Source: Pontibacter sp. E15-1 (GTDB taxonomy: Bacteria > Bacteroidota > Bacteroidia > Cytophagales > Hymenobacteraceae). From it: 64,000 bases of DNA. The stretch spans positions 42,892 through 106,891 of the forward strand of contig NZ_JAKVIR010000020.1 of NCBI RefSeq assembly GCF_022601975.1, in the 5' to 3' direction. The translations under genes were made by a program, and so were the position numbers. Of the stretch, positions 43,680 to 54,229 are shown piece after piece (position 1 is the stretch's first letter; each line of letters opens with the position of its first letter). The notes beneath the pieces were generated by a model, which was given only the letters and a program-made list of their open reading frames with translations, had not been told where the DNA came from and ran no database searches.

Positions 43680-46565
43680 TTGAACAGAAACTCACTGCAC
43701 ATCCTCTTTATACTGGCAGCCATGCTGCTGGTGGCCTGCTCTGCGGAGCGGAACAACCCTTTGAGCAAGACGTACCATAACACGGCCGCCCGGTATAACG
43801 GCTACTTCCTCGCGCGCGAGAAAATGCGCCTGATGCAGGAGAGCCTGCAGGAGCAGACCCAGTACGACTACAACCAGGTGCTGCCCATTTACCCTGCCAT
43901 CGACTCTACCACGGCCAAAGCCTTCGAGGCCGACCTGGAGGACATCAAGAAGAAGGCCTCGCACCCGATTCAGTACCATAAGAACAGCAAGTGGATCGAC
44001 AACAGCTACATTGAGATTGGCAAGGCCAACTACTACCAGCTGAACTTTGCCGAGGCGGTGCGCACCTTTAAATATGTGAACGCCACGAGCAAAGACGCCG
44101 ACGACCGGCACGAGGCGCTGGTATGGCTGATGCGCGCTTTTATACAGTTGGAGGAGATGGACAACGCCCAGCAGGTGTCGGAGTTTCTGCGCAAGGAGCG
44201 CCTGAACAAGGCCAATGCCCGGGAATTATACCTTGTGCGCGCCCACTACTACCGCCTGCAGGCCGACACGGCGCAGGTGATCGAGAACCTGGCGCTCTCG
44301 CTCCCCAACTTCGAGGATAAGGACGCCCAGTCGCGGGTACGGTATACGCTCGGCCAGCTTTATCAGCTGACCGACCAGAGAAAAGAGGCGTATCAGGAGT
44401 ACAGCAAGGTGCTGCGCCGCAACCCGCCCTTCGACCTGGGCTTTTTCAGCCGACTGAACCTGGGCCAGGTATCGGAACTGACGGATGAGCAGGACAAAGA
44501 GCGCATCGCGGGCTACTACCAGAAGCTGCTGAAAGACGAGAAAAACCTGGAGTACCGCGACAGGATTTACTATGAGATGGCGCAGTTCGAGCTTCGGCAA
44601 AGCAACCACGACAAGGCGCTGGAGCTGCTGCAGCAGTCCCTCAGAACGCCTGGCGTCCTCTCCAACCAGAAAGCCTACAGCTACGTGTCGGCGGGGGAGA
44701 TTTACTTTGACCACCTGAACAAGTATGACCTGGCAGCGGCGTACTACGACAGCGCCGTGCAGGTATACCCGCAGCGGGCCCCGGAGTATGAGGCCGTGGC
44801 GGAGCGTCGGGATATCCTGGCGGATTTTGCGAGGCAGTACAGCACCATCCAGACGCAGGATAGCCTGCAGCGCCTGGGCCGCATGAGCGAGGCCGACCGC
44901 ATGGCCTTTGTGCAGGCCCTAGTGGCGCGCGAGGAGGAGGCACAGCAGCTTGAGCTGGCTCGCCAGCAGGAGTTGGCGAAAAGCGCCGAGGCCCAACCCA
45001 GCCGCAACAACAGGCGCAACCAAAACGGCGATGCCTTTAACGCCTCCGGCAGTGCCAGCAGCGTGTGGTACTTCGACAATCCCACCGCCATGGCCTCGGC
45101 CCGGGCGGAGTTCGTGCGCCGATGGGGAGAGCGCCCCCTCCAGGATTTCTGGCGCATCCGCATCCGGGGCGAGGCGGGCAGCGAGGCGAACATCGCCCGC
45201 GCGCCTGTCATGAATAACCTTGAGACGCAGCTCTCGCCCGAGGAGCGCTCCTCGGCCCAGCTAGATGCCTACCTGCAGGGTATCCCGCTCACGACCGTTG
45301 ATTTGCAGCGCTCGGAAAAACTGGTGGAGGAGGCCTTGTTCCGGCTGGCCAACATCTACGCCCAGAACCTGAACGACACCGCGCGCGCTGAGCAGACCTA
45401 CGTGGAGCTGCTGCGCCTCTTTCCAAAGTCAGAGCATTCGGCCGAAGCCTATTACAGCCTTTACCTGCTTTATGGCAAGGCCGGAAACATGGCCCGGCAG
45501 CAGGTATACTACAAGAAACTAAAGGAGGAGTTCCCAAACACCACGTTTGCCCGCCTGCTCGACGACGAGGACTTCCTGTCGAAAAACGCCGTGGACAACC
45601 GCAAAGCCCAGGCACTTTATGACTCTGCCTACAGCTTTTACAGCGCGCAGGAGTATGAGCAGGCAACGAAGGTGCTGCATCAGGTAGTCAGCCAGTACCC
45701 GCTCAACGACATCAAAGACAAGATTTCCTTTCTGGAAGCCCTGGTTACGGCCCGCACCCAGAAACCGGAACTGCTGCAGCGGCAACTCCAGCAGTTTCAG
45801 AAAGACTACCCCGGCAGCCCCCTGCAGCCACAGGCAGCGCAACTGCTGGCCACTTATACCGAGCTGGAGCAAAATAACCTGCTGCGGAATGATGCCCCTG
45901 CCCCGCCACAGCCTGCCCAGCCAAACACGGCCGCCAGACTGACTCCGGAGCAGAAAGTTAGCACAGAAATTGCTAGAGCTACAGCGTCAGCGGCAAAGGC
46001 CACGCCGGAGTTGGCATTGGTGGAAAAGAGCCCAAAACCGTTGCAGCAGACACCCGAGCCGCCCAGGCCAGAAGCCGAAGCCACACCGAAACCGGAGCAA
46101 GCCGCTGAACAGAAACTGCCCGTTGCAACGCCGCCTGCCTCTACCACCGACACGGTTGCCGCCACTTTACCGTCGCCGCCGCCTGTTGCGGCAGACCCGC
46201 TGGCCTATGAGGTGGCCCCCGACTCTGCCTATTACTTTGTGCTGTTATACCCTACCGACGCCGCCGCTTTCAAGGATATCCTGCCGAAGTATGAGAAGTA
46301 TAACAGCACCTACTTTAAGAACGACAAGCTGACCATCGACGCGGTCGCTTTTGACGGAGGCAAAACAATGCTGCTGTTGCGGTCTTTCAGTGACCCCAAG
46401 ACGGCACTGTCTTTCAACATCAAACAAAAAGCGCCGCAGGCACCTGTTGGCAGAATTAGAGGCATAGATTTCACTACCTTTGTGATCTCGGCTGCCAACT
46501 ACCAAAAATTCCTGCAGAAAAAAGATTTGGAGGCCTATATGGCCTTCTTTAAAAACAATTATTAA
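43680..46565 (+). CDS. porW: type IX secretion TPR lipoprotein, PorW/SprE-like
   Basis: A 961-residue protein beginning with a lipoprotein signal (NRNSLHILFILAAMLLVAC). Many tetratricopeptide-like units run from about residue 60 to 750 (for example WIDNSYIEIGKANYYQLNFA). A Pro/Gln/Ala-rich linker (about 760-850) and a C-terminal folded domain (YYFVLLYPTDAAAFKDILPK) follow. This layout is that of PorW/SprE, which links the GldKLMN core to other parts of the type IX machine. No in-frame ATG precedes the signal, so a TTG at 43680 or GTG at 43650 is the start. PBP1A follows four bases on. Confidence 0.85.
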   Translation: MNRNSLHILFILAAMLLVACSAERNNPLSKTYHNTAARYNGYFLAREKMRLMQESLQEQTQYDYNQVLPIYPAIDSTTAKAFEADLEDIKKKASHPIQYHKNSKWIDNSYIEIGKANYYQLNFAEAVRTFKYVNATSKDADDRHEALVWLMRAFIQLEEMDNAQQVSEFLRKERLNKANARELYLVRAHYYRLQADTAQVIENLALSLPNFEDKDAQSRVRYTLGQLYQLTDQRKEAYQEYSKVLRRNPPFDLGFFSRLNLGQVSELTDEQDKERIAGYYQKLLKDEKNLEYRDRIYYEMAQFELRQSNHDKALELLQQSLRTPGVLSNQKAYSYVSAGEIYFDHLNKYDLAAAYYDSAVQVYPQRAPEYEAVAERRDILADFARQYSTIQTQDSLQRLGRMSEADRMAFVQALVAREEEAQQLELARQQELAKSAEAQPSRNNRRNQNGDAFNASGSASSVWYFDNPTAMASARAEFVRRWGERPLQDFWRIRIRGEAGSEANIARAPVMNNLETQLSPEERSSAQLDAYLQGIPLTTVDLQRSEKLVEEALFRLANIYAQNLNDTARAEQTYVELLRLFPKSEHSAEAYYSLYLLYGKAGNMARQQVYYKKLKEEFPNTTFARLLDDEDFLSKNAVDNRKAQALYDSAYSFYSAQEYEQATKVLHQVVSQYPLNDIKDKISFLEALVTARTQKPELLQRQLQQFQKDYPGSPLQPQAAQLLATYTELEQNNLLRNDAPAPPQPAQPNTAARLTPEQKVSTEIARATASAAKATPELALVEKSPKPLQQTPEPPRPEAEATPKPEQAAEQKLPVATPPASTTDTVAATLPSPPPVAADPLAYEVAPDSAYYFVLLYPTDAAAFKDILPKYEKYNSTYFKNDKLTIDAVAFDGGKTMLLLRSFSDPKTALSFNIKQKAPQAPVGRIRGIDFTTFVISAANYQKFLQKKDLEAYMAFFKNNY

Positions 46566-46569
46566 GTAC

Positions 46570-48891
46570 ATGGCTACGCGTCAAAAGACATCTTCACCCT
46601 CTCCCACCCATAAAGTTTACGGCGGCGTCATCTCTGCACTCTGGCTGTTCTTTGTGAGTGGCCTGGCAGTTTTCATTCTCTATTTATATGCCGTCAGCAT
46701 CAACTTTCTGAACCTGTTTGGGGAGCTGCCCAACCTGCGCGCGCTGGAAAACCCTAAAAGTGAGCTCGCCTCTGAGATATACTCGGCCGATAATGTGCGG
46801 CTAGGCAGCTACTTCCGCGAGAACCGCACACCGGTGGAGTACGACGACCTGCCCGATAACCTGGTGAATGCCCTCGTCGCGACCGAGGACATTCGCTTTG
46901 AGGAGCACTCCGGCATTGACCCCGAGGCGATGGCGCGCGTGGCTGCGGCGCTTGCCACCGGCCGCTCGAAGGGAGGCGGCAGCACCCTGACGCAGCAGGT
47001 AGCCAAGAACCTGTTCAGAACGCGCGGCGACGAGTTGAACAATGGCCTGCTGAACGACGTGCCCGGCCTCCGCACGCTCATACATAAGACCAAAGAGTGG
47101 CTGATGGCCGTGAAGCTGGAGCAGTCTTATACCAAGCGTGAGATTCTGGTGATGTATCTCAACATCTTTGAGTTTGGCAGCAACGCTTTCGGCATTGAGT
47201 CGGCGGCACAAACGTTCTTCAACAAAAAGCCAAAAGACCTCGAGGTGCAGGAGTCGGCGGTGCTGGTGGGGCTGTTCAAAAACCCGACCTACTACAGCCC
47301 CCGTTTCAACCCCGAGAACGCCAAGCACCGCCGGAACGTGGTGCTGTCGCAGATGGTGAAGTATAATTTCCTGCCCCAGGCGGAATATGATAAGCTGAAA
47401 GTCCAAGACATAGCGCTGGACTACCGCGTTGAGAACCAGAACGTGGGTATGGCGCCTTATTTCCGGACTGAGGCCAGCAAGTTTCTGCGCCAGTGGTGCC
47501 GTGAGAATGGGTATGACCTGTATGGCGACGGACTGAAAATTTATACCACCATCGACTCGAGGATGCAGCAATATGCCGAGCAGGCCGTGGAGGCGCACAT
47601 GAAGGACCGTCAGCAGGCGTTTTTCGAGCACTGGAAAGGTCGCAACCCTTGGGTAGACCAGTCGAACCAGGAGATCAAAAGCTTCCCGCAGCAGGCCATC
47701 AAGCGCACCTCACGGTACCGCAGCCTGAAAGCGCAGTTTGAGGATAACGAAGACTCCATCAACTACTACCTCAACAAGAAAATCCCGATGACAATTTTCA
47801 CCTGGAATGGGGAGAAAGAAGTGATGATGAGCCCGATGGACTCGCTCAAGCATTACAAGCACTTTCTGCAAACCGGTTTTATGGCCATGGAGCCGCAGAC
47901 TGGCCATATCAAAGCGTGGGTGGGCGGCATCAACTACAAGCACTTCAAATACGACCACGTGAAACAGGGTGCCCGCCAGCCTGGTTCTACTTTCAAGCCT
48001 TTTTTGTACACGGCCGCCATCGAAAACGGCTACTACCCTTGCTATGAGGTGATCGACACGAAAGTGTGCATCCCGCTGCCGGACGGCAACATGTGGTGCC
48101 CAAGCAATGCCGACAACAAGTACAGCGGCGAGAAGTATACCCTGCGCAAGGCCCTCGCGGAGTCGGTAAACTCTATCTCGGCTTTCCTGATTAACAAGCT
48201 CGGCCCCGAAACGCTGGTGAAAACAGCCAAGCGCATGGGCATCACTACCCCGCTCGACCCCACGCCGTCGCTGGCACTGGGCAGCAGCGACGTGAGCCTG
48301 TTCGACATGGTGGGAGCTTACGGCACGTTTGTGAACAACGGCACCTGGATGGAGCCGACTTATATCACCCGCATCGAAGACAAGCACGGCAACCTGATTT
48401 ATGAGCACTCGCCTAAAACCGTGGAGGCCCTGAGCGAGGAGACGGCCTATATGATGGTGCATATGTTGAAAGCCACGGCTGAGCCGGGCGGAACTGCCTA
48501 CTATGGCCTGCGCTACCGCAATGGCCTCAAGAACGAGATCGGGGCGAAAACGGGTACCACGCAGAATTACTCTGATGCCTGGTTTATGGGCGTTACGCCC
48601 AACCTGGTGTGCGGCACCTGGGTTGGTGGCGAAGACCGCTCCATACACTTCAGGACCATGAAGGAGGGCCAGGGCGGTAGGCTGGCCATGCCGATCTACG
48701 GGGCGTTTATGCAGAAAGTGTATGCCGATAAATCATTGGACGTTTCGAAAGAGCCATTCCCTAAACCTTTAACGCCTTTATCTGTAGAATTAGACTGTGC
48801 CAGGTATAACCAGGGTGTGCAGCCCGACACAGAGGGACAGGACGAGTTTCTGAACCTGCCCACCGAGATTGACCTGGACGCTGAGATTTAA
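46570..48891 (+). CDS. class A penicillin-binding protein (PBP1A-like)
   Basis: A 773-residue bifunctional cell-wall enzyme. One membrane helix (about 20-45) is followed by the transglycosylase domain with EDIRFEEHSGID and GGSTLTQQVAKNLF. The transpeptidase domain has STFK (in ARQPGSTFKPFLYTAAIE), SVN (in AESVNSISAFL) and KTG (in GAKTGTTQNYSDAWF). It polymerises and cross-links peptidoglycan in the periplasm. The start is four bases after the PorW/SprE stop and uvrC follows after 12 bases, so all three genes form one transcription unit. Confidence 0.95.
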   Translation: MATRQKTSSPSPTHKVYGGVISALWLFFVSGLAVFILYLYAVSINFLNLFGELPNLRALENPKSELASEIYSADNVRLGSYFRENRTPVEYDDLPDNLVNALVATEDIRFEEHSGIDPEAMARVAAALATGRSKGGGSTLTQQVAKNLFRTRGDELNNGLLNDVPGLRTLIHKTKEWLMAVKLEQSYTKREILVMYLNIFEFGSNAFGIESAAQTFFNKKPKDLEVQESAVLVGLFKNPTYYSPRFNPENAKHRRNVVLSQMVKYNFLPQAEYDKLKVQDIALDYRVENQNVGMAPYFRTEASKFLRQWCRENGYDLYGDGLKIYTTIDSRMQQYAEQAVEAHMKDRQQAFFEHWKGRNPWVDQSNQEIKSFPQQAIKRTSRYRSLKAQFEDNEDSINYYLNKKIPMTIFTWNGEKEVMMSPMDSLKHYKHFLQTGFMAMEPQTGHIKAWVGGINYKHFKYDHVKQGARQPGSTFKPFLYTAAIENGYYPCYEVIDTKVCIPLPDGNMWCPSNADNKYSGEKYTLRKALAESVNSISAFLINKLGPETLVKTAKRMGITTPLDPTPSLALGSSDVSLFDMVGAYGTFVNNGTWMEPTYITRIEDKHGNLIYEHSPKTVEALSEETAYMMVHMLKATAEPGGTAYYGLRYRNGLKNEIGAKTGTTQNYSDAWFMGVTPNLVCGTWVGGEDRSIHFRTMKEGQGGRLAMPIYGAFMQKVYADKSLDVSKEPFPKPLTPLSVELDCARYNQGVQPDTEGQDEFLNLPTEIDLDAEI

Positions 48892-48903
48892 CCCAGAGGA
48901 CAC

Positions 48904-50736
48904 ATGCCAGCAAACGAAAGGCTGAAGGAGAAAATAGCGCACCTGCCACACAAGCCAGGCATCTATAAGTTTTTTGATGACAAGGGCATTATCTATGTAG
49001 GCAAGGCGGTGGATATCCGGAAGCGGGTTTCCTCCTATTTCAACCGCTCTACCCAGCACAACAAGAAAACGCTTAAGCTCGTCTCCCAGATTAAGGACAT
49101 TGAGTTTACGATCGTGGATACCGAGACAGACGCTTTCCTGCTGGAGAACAACCTCATCAAGCAGTACCAGCCCAAATACAACATCCTGCTGAAGGACGGC
49201 AAGACATACCCCTACATTTGTATCGTGAATGAGCGCTTTCCGCGCGTCCTCACCACCCGAAACAAGATCAACGATGGGTCGCGCTACTTTGGCCCATACC
49301 CCAGCGCCACCACCATGTATGTGGTCCTGGACCTGATCCGGACGCTATACCCCCTGCGCACGTGCACGTATAACCTCTCTCCCGAGAATATTGCGGCGGG
49401 TAAGTTTAAGGTTTGCCTGGAGTATCACCTTGGCAACTGCAAGGGCCCCTGCGAAGGGCTGGTGGACGAAACAGAGTATAATGCTGCCATCGCACACATC
49501 AAGAACATCCTGTCTGGCAACCTGTCAGTGGCCCGAAACTACTTTAAGGAGAAGATGGCCGCCGCCGCCGCCGATTACCAGTATGAACTGGCGCACCAGT
49601 ATAAGCAGAAGCTGGATATGCTGGATGACTTCCAGACTAAATCCACAGTTGTCTCCAACACCCTGACCAACATCGATGTATTTACGATAACAAGCAACGA
49701 GGACTGCGCTTTTATCAACTACCTGAAAGTGATGAACGGCTCCATCATCCTGACCCAGTCGTTGGAGATACAGAAGAAGCTGGACGAGGCAGATGCAGAC
49801 ATTCTGGCCTCTGTAATAGTGCAGCTGCGCCAGGAGTTTGAGAGCACGTCCCGCGAGGTCATCACTAACATCGAGCTGACACTTCCGCTGGATAACGTCA
49901 CGGTTTCTTACCCACAAATCGGGGATAAGAAAAAGCTGCTGGCGCTTTCGCTGAAAAACGCGCTATACCTCCGCAAAGAGCGGGAAGGCCGCCAGGAGAA
50001 GAACAAGGACCTAACCGAAAAGCGGGAGCTGCGCGTGCTGGAAACGATGAAAAAGGACCTGCGCCTGACTGAGCTGCCCCGCCAGATCGAGTGCTTCGAT
50101 AACTCCAACTTCCAGGGCGACAACCCGGTGGCCTCGATGGTATGCTTCAAAAATGGAAAGCCCAGCAAGAAAGACTACCGCCATTTTAACATTAAAACTG
50201 TGGTGGGGGCAAACGACTTCGAGTCGATGTATGAGATCGTGACACGCCGCTACAGACGCCTCCTGGACGAAGACCAGCCTTTGCCACAACTCATCGTTAT
50301 TGATGGTGGAAAAGGGCAGCTGAGCATGGCCGTGAAGGCGCTGAAAGACCTGGGTATTTACGGCAAGATAGCCGTTGTTGGCATTGCCAAACGGCTCGAG
50401 GAGATTTTCTACCCCGGCGATAACTTGCCCTTGTATATTGATAAGAAGTCTGAGTCATTGATGCTGATTCAGCGGCTCCGCAACGAGGCGCACCGTTTTG
50501 CCATTACCTTCCACCGCAGCAAGCGCGATGCCGGTACCCTCAAAACAGAACTGACAGAGGTAAAGGGCCTGGGGCCAAAGACTGCAGAAGCGCTGCTCAC
50601 CAAGTATAAATCCGTGAAAAAATTACGGGAGCTCACGCAGGAAGAGTTAACCCAGGAAGTGGGCAAGGCCAAGGCGGCCATTCTATACCGCTATTTTCAC
50701 GATGCAAACAAGCAAGACACAGCCATTCGTTCTTAA
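48904..50736 (+). CDS. uvrC: excinuclease ABC subunit C
   Basis: A 610-residue nucleotide-excision-repair nuclease. The N-terminal GIY-YIG domain reads KPGIYKFFDDKGIIYVGKA, a UVR region follows near residue 205, the RNase H-like half reads ECFDNSNFQGDNPVASMV, and a C-terminal helix-hairpin-helix pair (VKGLGPKTAEALL) ends the protein. It makes the two incisions around a damaged base with UvrB. Third gene of the porW-PBP1A-uvrC unit, ending at a strong terminator. Confidence 0.97.
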   Translation: MPANERLKEKIAHLPHKPGIYKFFDDKGIIYVGKAVDIRKRVSSYFNRSTQHNKKTLKLVSQIKDIEFTIVDTETDAFLLENNLIKQYQPKYNILLKDGKTYPYICIVNERFPRVLTTRNKINDGSRYFGPYPSATTMYVVLDLIRTLYPLRTCTYNLSPENIAAGKFKVCLEYHLGNCKGPCEGLVDETEYNAAIAHIKNILSGNLSVARNYFKEKMAAAAADYQYELAHQYKQKLDMLDDFQTKSTVVSNTLTNIDVFTITSNEDCAFINYLKVMNGSIILTQSLEIQKKLDEADADILASVIVQLRQEFESTSREVITNIELTLPLDNVTVSYPQIGDKKKLLALSLKNALYLRKEREGRQEKNKDLTEKRELRVLETMKKDLRLTELPRQIECFDNSNFQGDNPVASMVCFKNGKPSKKDYRHFNIKTVVGANDFESMYEIVTRRYRRLLDEDQPLPQLIVIDGGKGQLSMAVKALKDLGIYGKIAVVGIAKRLEEIFYPGDNLPLYIDKKSESLMLIQRLRNEAHRFAITFHRSKRDAGTLKTELTEVKGLGPKTAEALLTKYKSVKKLRELTQEELTQEVGKAKAAILYRYFHDANKQDTAIRS

Positions 50737-50760
50737 TTTCTGCCGCTTCTGATAACGCAT

Positions 50761-50794
50761 AAAAAAGGGAGACTCATATAAGTCTCCCTTTTTT
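50761..50794. terminator. bidirectional terminator between uvrC and gldN
   Basis: AAAAAAGGGAGACT and AGTCTCCCTTTTTT form a perfect 14-base stem with a six-base loop; it has A/T tails on both sides and serves the convergent uvrC and gldN transcripts. Confidence 0.93.
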
Positions 50795-50816
50795 ATATGG
50801 TATTGCTACCCAGAGC

Positions 50817-51677
50817 TTAATAGCTCCAAAGGCTGTATTCGTATTCTATCAGGGCTTCAGCAGCATCCTGTGCAGCCAGCAAGCCTTTTTTACCGCCACC
50901 ATAAATATCAGCCAGTCCTCTATCGTTCGGGTTTGATATCTTGGTGATGTATGAGCTGAACAACCACAGGTCAAACGCATCGGCCAGGTTCTTATGCTGG
51001 GCATCGTTTTGCGCGTTATACCAGATCGCCATCTCTGGGTTGCTGCGGAACACCCGCACCAGATCGTCCATTCTGAAAGTGCCGACGTTCTGCTCAAAAC
51101 CAAGTGGGTTTAGCGTAGAAGGCACCTTGATGCTGATCGTCTGGATGTCGTGGTACATGCGCGAGCGTTTTTTGTCGAACACCGCGTTTTCTTTCACCTC
51201 CAGCAGGTATAGCTGCTTCGGGAAAAACTCATTGCTTACAGGACCAGAAGCTGCCGCATCGTTCGATGTGCCTACCGCTTGTCCCCAGGCATCTTCCTCT
51301 TCCGCGGGCTGTCCGAAACCAGCTGCCAGTTCCTCTTCGCTCAACTGACTGCCAGATTCCTTGGGCGTCATGTTGGCCACAAACTCCTCGCGCGTCAATG
51401 GCGTGTTGATCGAGTCGTTTTTGTAGGCTGTCAGTTCGCCGCTTTTTACAGCGCCGATAATGATTTTGGTTATCTCCCTGTTCTCCGAGAACATCGGCCT
51501 GTTCTGCTTCTCGCGCAGGTCAATCTTGCGCCATACAGTTTTCTTGAACAGGATATCAGATTCGGGGATTGGCCTTGCGGAAGGGTTGCTGGAGGTTGAG
51601 TTGGAAACCTGCTGCGCCATGGCACCTACAGATAACATCAAACCGGCGGCTACACCTATTGCTTTAAATACTTTCAT
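50817..51677 (-). CDS. gldN: gliding motility/T9SS protein GldN
   Basis: A 286-residue exported protein with a signal peptide (VFKAIGVAAGLMLSVGAMAQQ). The part starting PIPESDILFKKTVWRKIDLREKQN and ending with the FDLWLFSSYITKISNPNDRG segment is the typical GldN/PorN fold. GldN binds GldK to form the periplasmic ring under the outer membrane. It closes the gldK-L-M-N operon on the minus strand, 22 bases after gldM. Confidence 0.95.
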   Translation of the reverse strand: MKVFKAIGVAAGLMLSVGAMAQQVSNSTSSNPSARPIPESDILFKKTVWRKIDLREKQNRPMFSENREITKIIIGAVKSGELTAYKNDSINTPLTREEFVANMTPKESGSQLSEEELAAGFGQPAEEEDAWGQAVGTSNDAAASGPVSNEFFPKQLYLLEVKENAVFDKKRSRMYHDIQTISIKVPSTLNPLGFEQNVGTFRMDDLVRVFRSNPEMAIWYNAQNDAQHKNLADAFDLWLFSSYITKISNPNDRGLADIYGGGKKGLLAAQDAAEALIEYEYSLWSY

Positions 51678-51698
51678 ACTCCTTGTAAGCTTCTGTTG

Positions 51699-53294
51699 TT
51701 AGTTTAACGGAATGTTGAACGGCGCAACGGTTACGTTGGCGTCAACGGCAACGCCTTTATAGTTCAGACGCTTCACGTCTTTCACTTCCAGCACTACCCT
51801 GTCTCCTTTGTTCGCCTTTGCAGCAAAGCTGGTCAGGTTTGCCTCCGGACTGTTGAACTCTTCCTGAGCAACAGGCTGGTTGTTACGCACCAGGTACGCA
51901 GTCCATTTTGTTACCCTGAAACGCGCTTCGTTCGGCAGCAGTTGCTTAAAGCCTTCGTCTGCCACAGCATCCAACTTAACGGCTCTGAAAGACTGTGCCG
52001 GAACGCCACGCTTCATATCCACAGGGCGGCCATTAACTAACGCTATCACTTCTGGCTTTGGTATAGGGCGCACCCTAAATGTTTCCTTACCGATGGCGTT
52101 GCCACCGCTGCTTACGTTGATGGTTACCTCAGTAGCCGTAGGGATGATCGTTACTTCGCCTTTCTTGGCTCCTTTTACGGCAGAACCGCCGCTGGCGCTA
52201 AAGCTTGGGTCATACACAGCGCCCAGGGCTGGCACCTGGATGTTCAGCTCGTTGGCGCACTGGAAGTAAAGGGCCTGCACTGAGGCAGACTGTACCTGAA
52301 TCACCGGCTTTGCCACCACATAATCTTCGGTAACGGTGAAGGTCGTGTCGCGGCCGTTCTGGTTGATGGTTACTTGCCCTTTCCAGGTCTGCTTCGAGTT
52401 GCCATCCGCATCATAGTTAGAGGCCGCAGCCACGAACTCAACCTGGCCCATACCATTTGATACCTTTACCGGCTTGCCCTGGAAGCTCATCTTCGGAACG
52501 ATATTGTCTGAAGAAGCTGCGATAAACATGTCGGCTTTGTACTTGGTACCGGCCGCCACTGTTTTAGACTCAGCGCGCGCCATGGCAAATATTTTCTCGA
52601 ACTTGATGATGTCCGCTCCCACAGAGGCTGCAAGTTTCTGCAAGGCATCCGCCTCATACTTCAGAATCTCGCTCTCCTTCTGAGAAAGCACCGCCAAAGC
52701 GGCTACCATCGGCGTTTCTTCGAAGTTCAGTTCTGCAAAGTCCTTGTTTTTCTGCGACTTGTCTTTGCTGGCTACCGGGTCTTCTGATCCGTCAAGGGCC
52801 AGTTTCTCCGGCGTGTTCGGATTATACTGCTTCAGGAACTTCGCATACTCGTTTAGTTTTCCTTTCAGCACATACCCTGCGCCATTCCGCTTGTTAGATG
52901 CACCAATCATGGTGTTGGCCACAATGTCGTTGCCTTCCGGCTGAGCGTAGCCTCCTTCTTCTGTCATTCCGCCGCTCTTCTCGATCAGCTCTTTGCGAAG
53001 GCCCTGAATATAGCTTACTAAGTCAGCGGTTTGCTCCCGTACTGTTTGTGCGTTTTTCAGCACGCGGTTGTCATTGGCAGATGGGGTTTTGTTCTCTGCA
53101 ATGGCAGCCTGAATATTTGATACAACCCCGGCGTTATCGGTTACTGTCCTCTTGTTCACTTCCTGCAAACTCTCGTCGAGGAACTGGAACTTTAACAGAA
53201 TAGCCGAGCTCACGTTTAGGGCCAGCATAGCGGTCAGTACGAGGTACATCATACCGATCATCTTCTGCCGTGGTGATTCTTTTCCTCCAGCCAT
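51699..53294 (-). CDS. gldM: gliding motility/T9SS motor protein GldM
   Basis: A 531-residue protein beginning MAGGKESPRQKMIGMMYLVLTAMLALNVS, with one membrane helix (about 12-32). A long helical part (about 35-225) and a chain of beta-rich domains (D2-D4, about 230-530) follow. The helix pairs with GldL in the inner membrane as the proton-driven motor, and the rest spans the periplasm to reach GldK/N. The acidic and polar positions in the helix region fit this role but cannot be assigned precisely here. Confidence 0.95.
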   Translation of the reverse strand: MAGGKESPRQKMIGMMYLVLTAMLALNVSSAILLKFQFLDESLQEVNKRTVTDNAGVVSNIQAAIAENKTPSANDNRVLKNAQTVREQTADLVSYIQGLRKELIEKSGGMTEEGGYAQPEGNDIVANTMIGASNKRNGAGYVLKGKLNEYAKFLKQYNPNTPEKLALDGSEDPVASKDKSQKNKDFAELNFEETPMVAALAVLSQKESEILKYEADALQKLAASVGADIIKFEKIFAMARAESKTVAAGTKYKADMFIAASSDNIVPKMSFQGKPVKVSNGMGQVEFVAAASNYDADGNSKQTWKGQVTINQNGRDTTFTVTEDYVVAKPVIQVQSASVQALYFQCANELNIQVPALGAVYDPSFSASGGSAVKGAKKGEVTIIPTATEVTINVSSGGNAIGKETFRVRPIPKPEVIALVNGRPVDMKRGVPAQSFRAVKLDAVADEGFKQLLPNEARFRVTKWTAYLVRNNQPVAQEEFNSPEANLTSFAAKANKGDRVVLEVKDVKRLNYKGVAVDANVTVAPFNIPLN

Positions 53295-53349
53295 TTTATA
53301 CTATATATAAACTGTTAATTCGTAATGATTAAAGAACTTCGGTTATTGA

Positions 53350-54147
53350 CTAACCTTTCATCGCGGTCAGCATGTTCCCGTACACCGTGTTCAGGTTGTG
53401 CAGGTTGTGCGTCAGGCGAGATACTTCGTCTTTAAACTGCGCGGTGTCTTTGCTGGCATCTGTCAGGTTCTCCATGGCCATGCTCAGGTTTCCGTAGAAC
53501 TTGTTCATGGATTTCAGGTGGTTGTTGGCATCCTGAAGCTCCATTTCGTAAACAGCGTTCAGCGCGCCCAGGTTCCGGGTCATGTTCTGTACCTGACCGT
53601 GGTACTCCTTGGCATCTACCGTGGTACCAGCCATTTGCGACAGGGCATCGGCTGTGGCAGCATACGCTTTGTTAATCTCGCCAAGCTGGTTGGCAGCAGC
53701 TCTCACACGCACGTTATACTCATCGGTGGCGGCGGTTGCCTGGCTCAGGTCAGCCAGCTGGGCAGTGGTATCGCTCAGTCTGTTCAGGCCAAAACCGAGG
53801 TTGTTGATAGACTCCGGAGTGATGTCGGCGTTGCGCAGCATATCATCCAGTTTGCCTGTAATAGAAGGTCCGCTTGACGCATGCGCTGGCACCAGGCCCT
53901 CACCTGCGTAATCATCAGCCAGTTGCGGGTATACCTTTGCCCAGTCTGGCTCATGCCCCTGTGGCTGGAACGCACTTAGGGCGAAGATTACCGCCTCTGT
54001 CAAGAGACCTATGATAAGCATTTCGTTTGCGAAGTCCCAGTGCTGGATCTTGAACAATGCACCCACAATTACGACGGCAGCACCAAGACCATACACTTTG
54101 GGCATCAAGACGTCGAACAGGAAATTACGACCATTAGCTTTGCTCAT
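53350..54147 (-). CDS. gldL: gliding motility/T9SS motor protein GldL
   Basis: A 265-residue protein with two membrane helices near the N-terminus (about 14-35 and 38-60; VYGLGAAVVIVGALFKIQHW and EMLIIGLLTEAVIFALSAF). A long cytoplasmic helical region follows (about 100-260). The Glu in helix two is in the position of the proton-carrying residue described for GldL. It surrounds the GldM helices and powers rotation. gldM follows 55 bases downstream. Confidence 0.94.
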   Translation of the reverse strand: MSKANGRNFLFDVLMPKVYGLGAAVVIVGALFKIQHWDFANEMLIIGLLTEAVIFALSAFQPQGHEPDWAKVYPQLADDYAGEGLVPAHASSGPSITGKLDDMLRNADITPESINNLGFGLNRLSDTTAQLADLSQATAATDEYNVRVRAAANQLGEINKAYAATADALSQMAGTTVDAKEYHGQVQNMTRNLGALNAVYEMELQDANNHLKSMNKFYGNLSMAMENLTDASKDTAQFKDEVSRLTHNLHNLNTVYGNMLTAMKG

Positions 54148-54229
54148 TTTGTTTTCTAATTAATTGTGAACGTTAAAAAAAGGTTGAAAAGGGTTGGGTT
54201 GATTATTGAAATGGTTGTTTACTAAAATC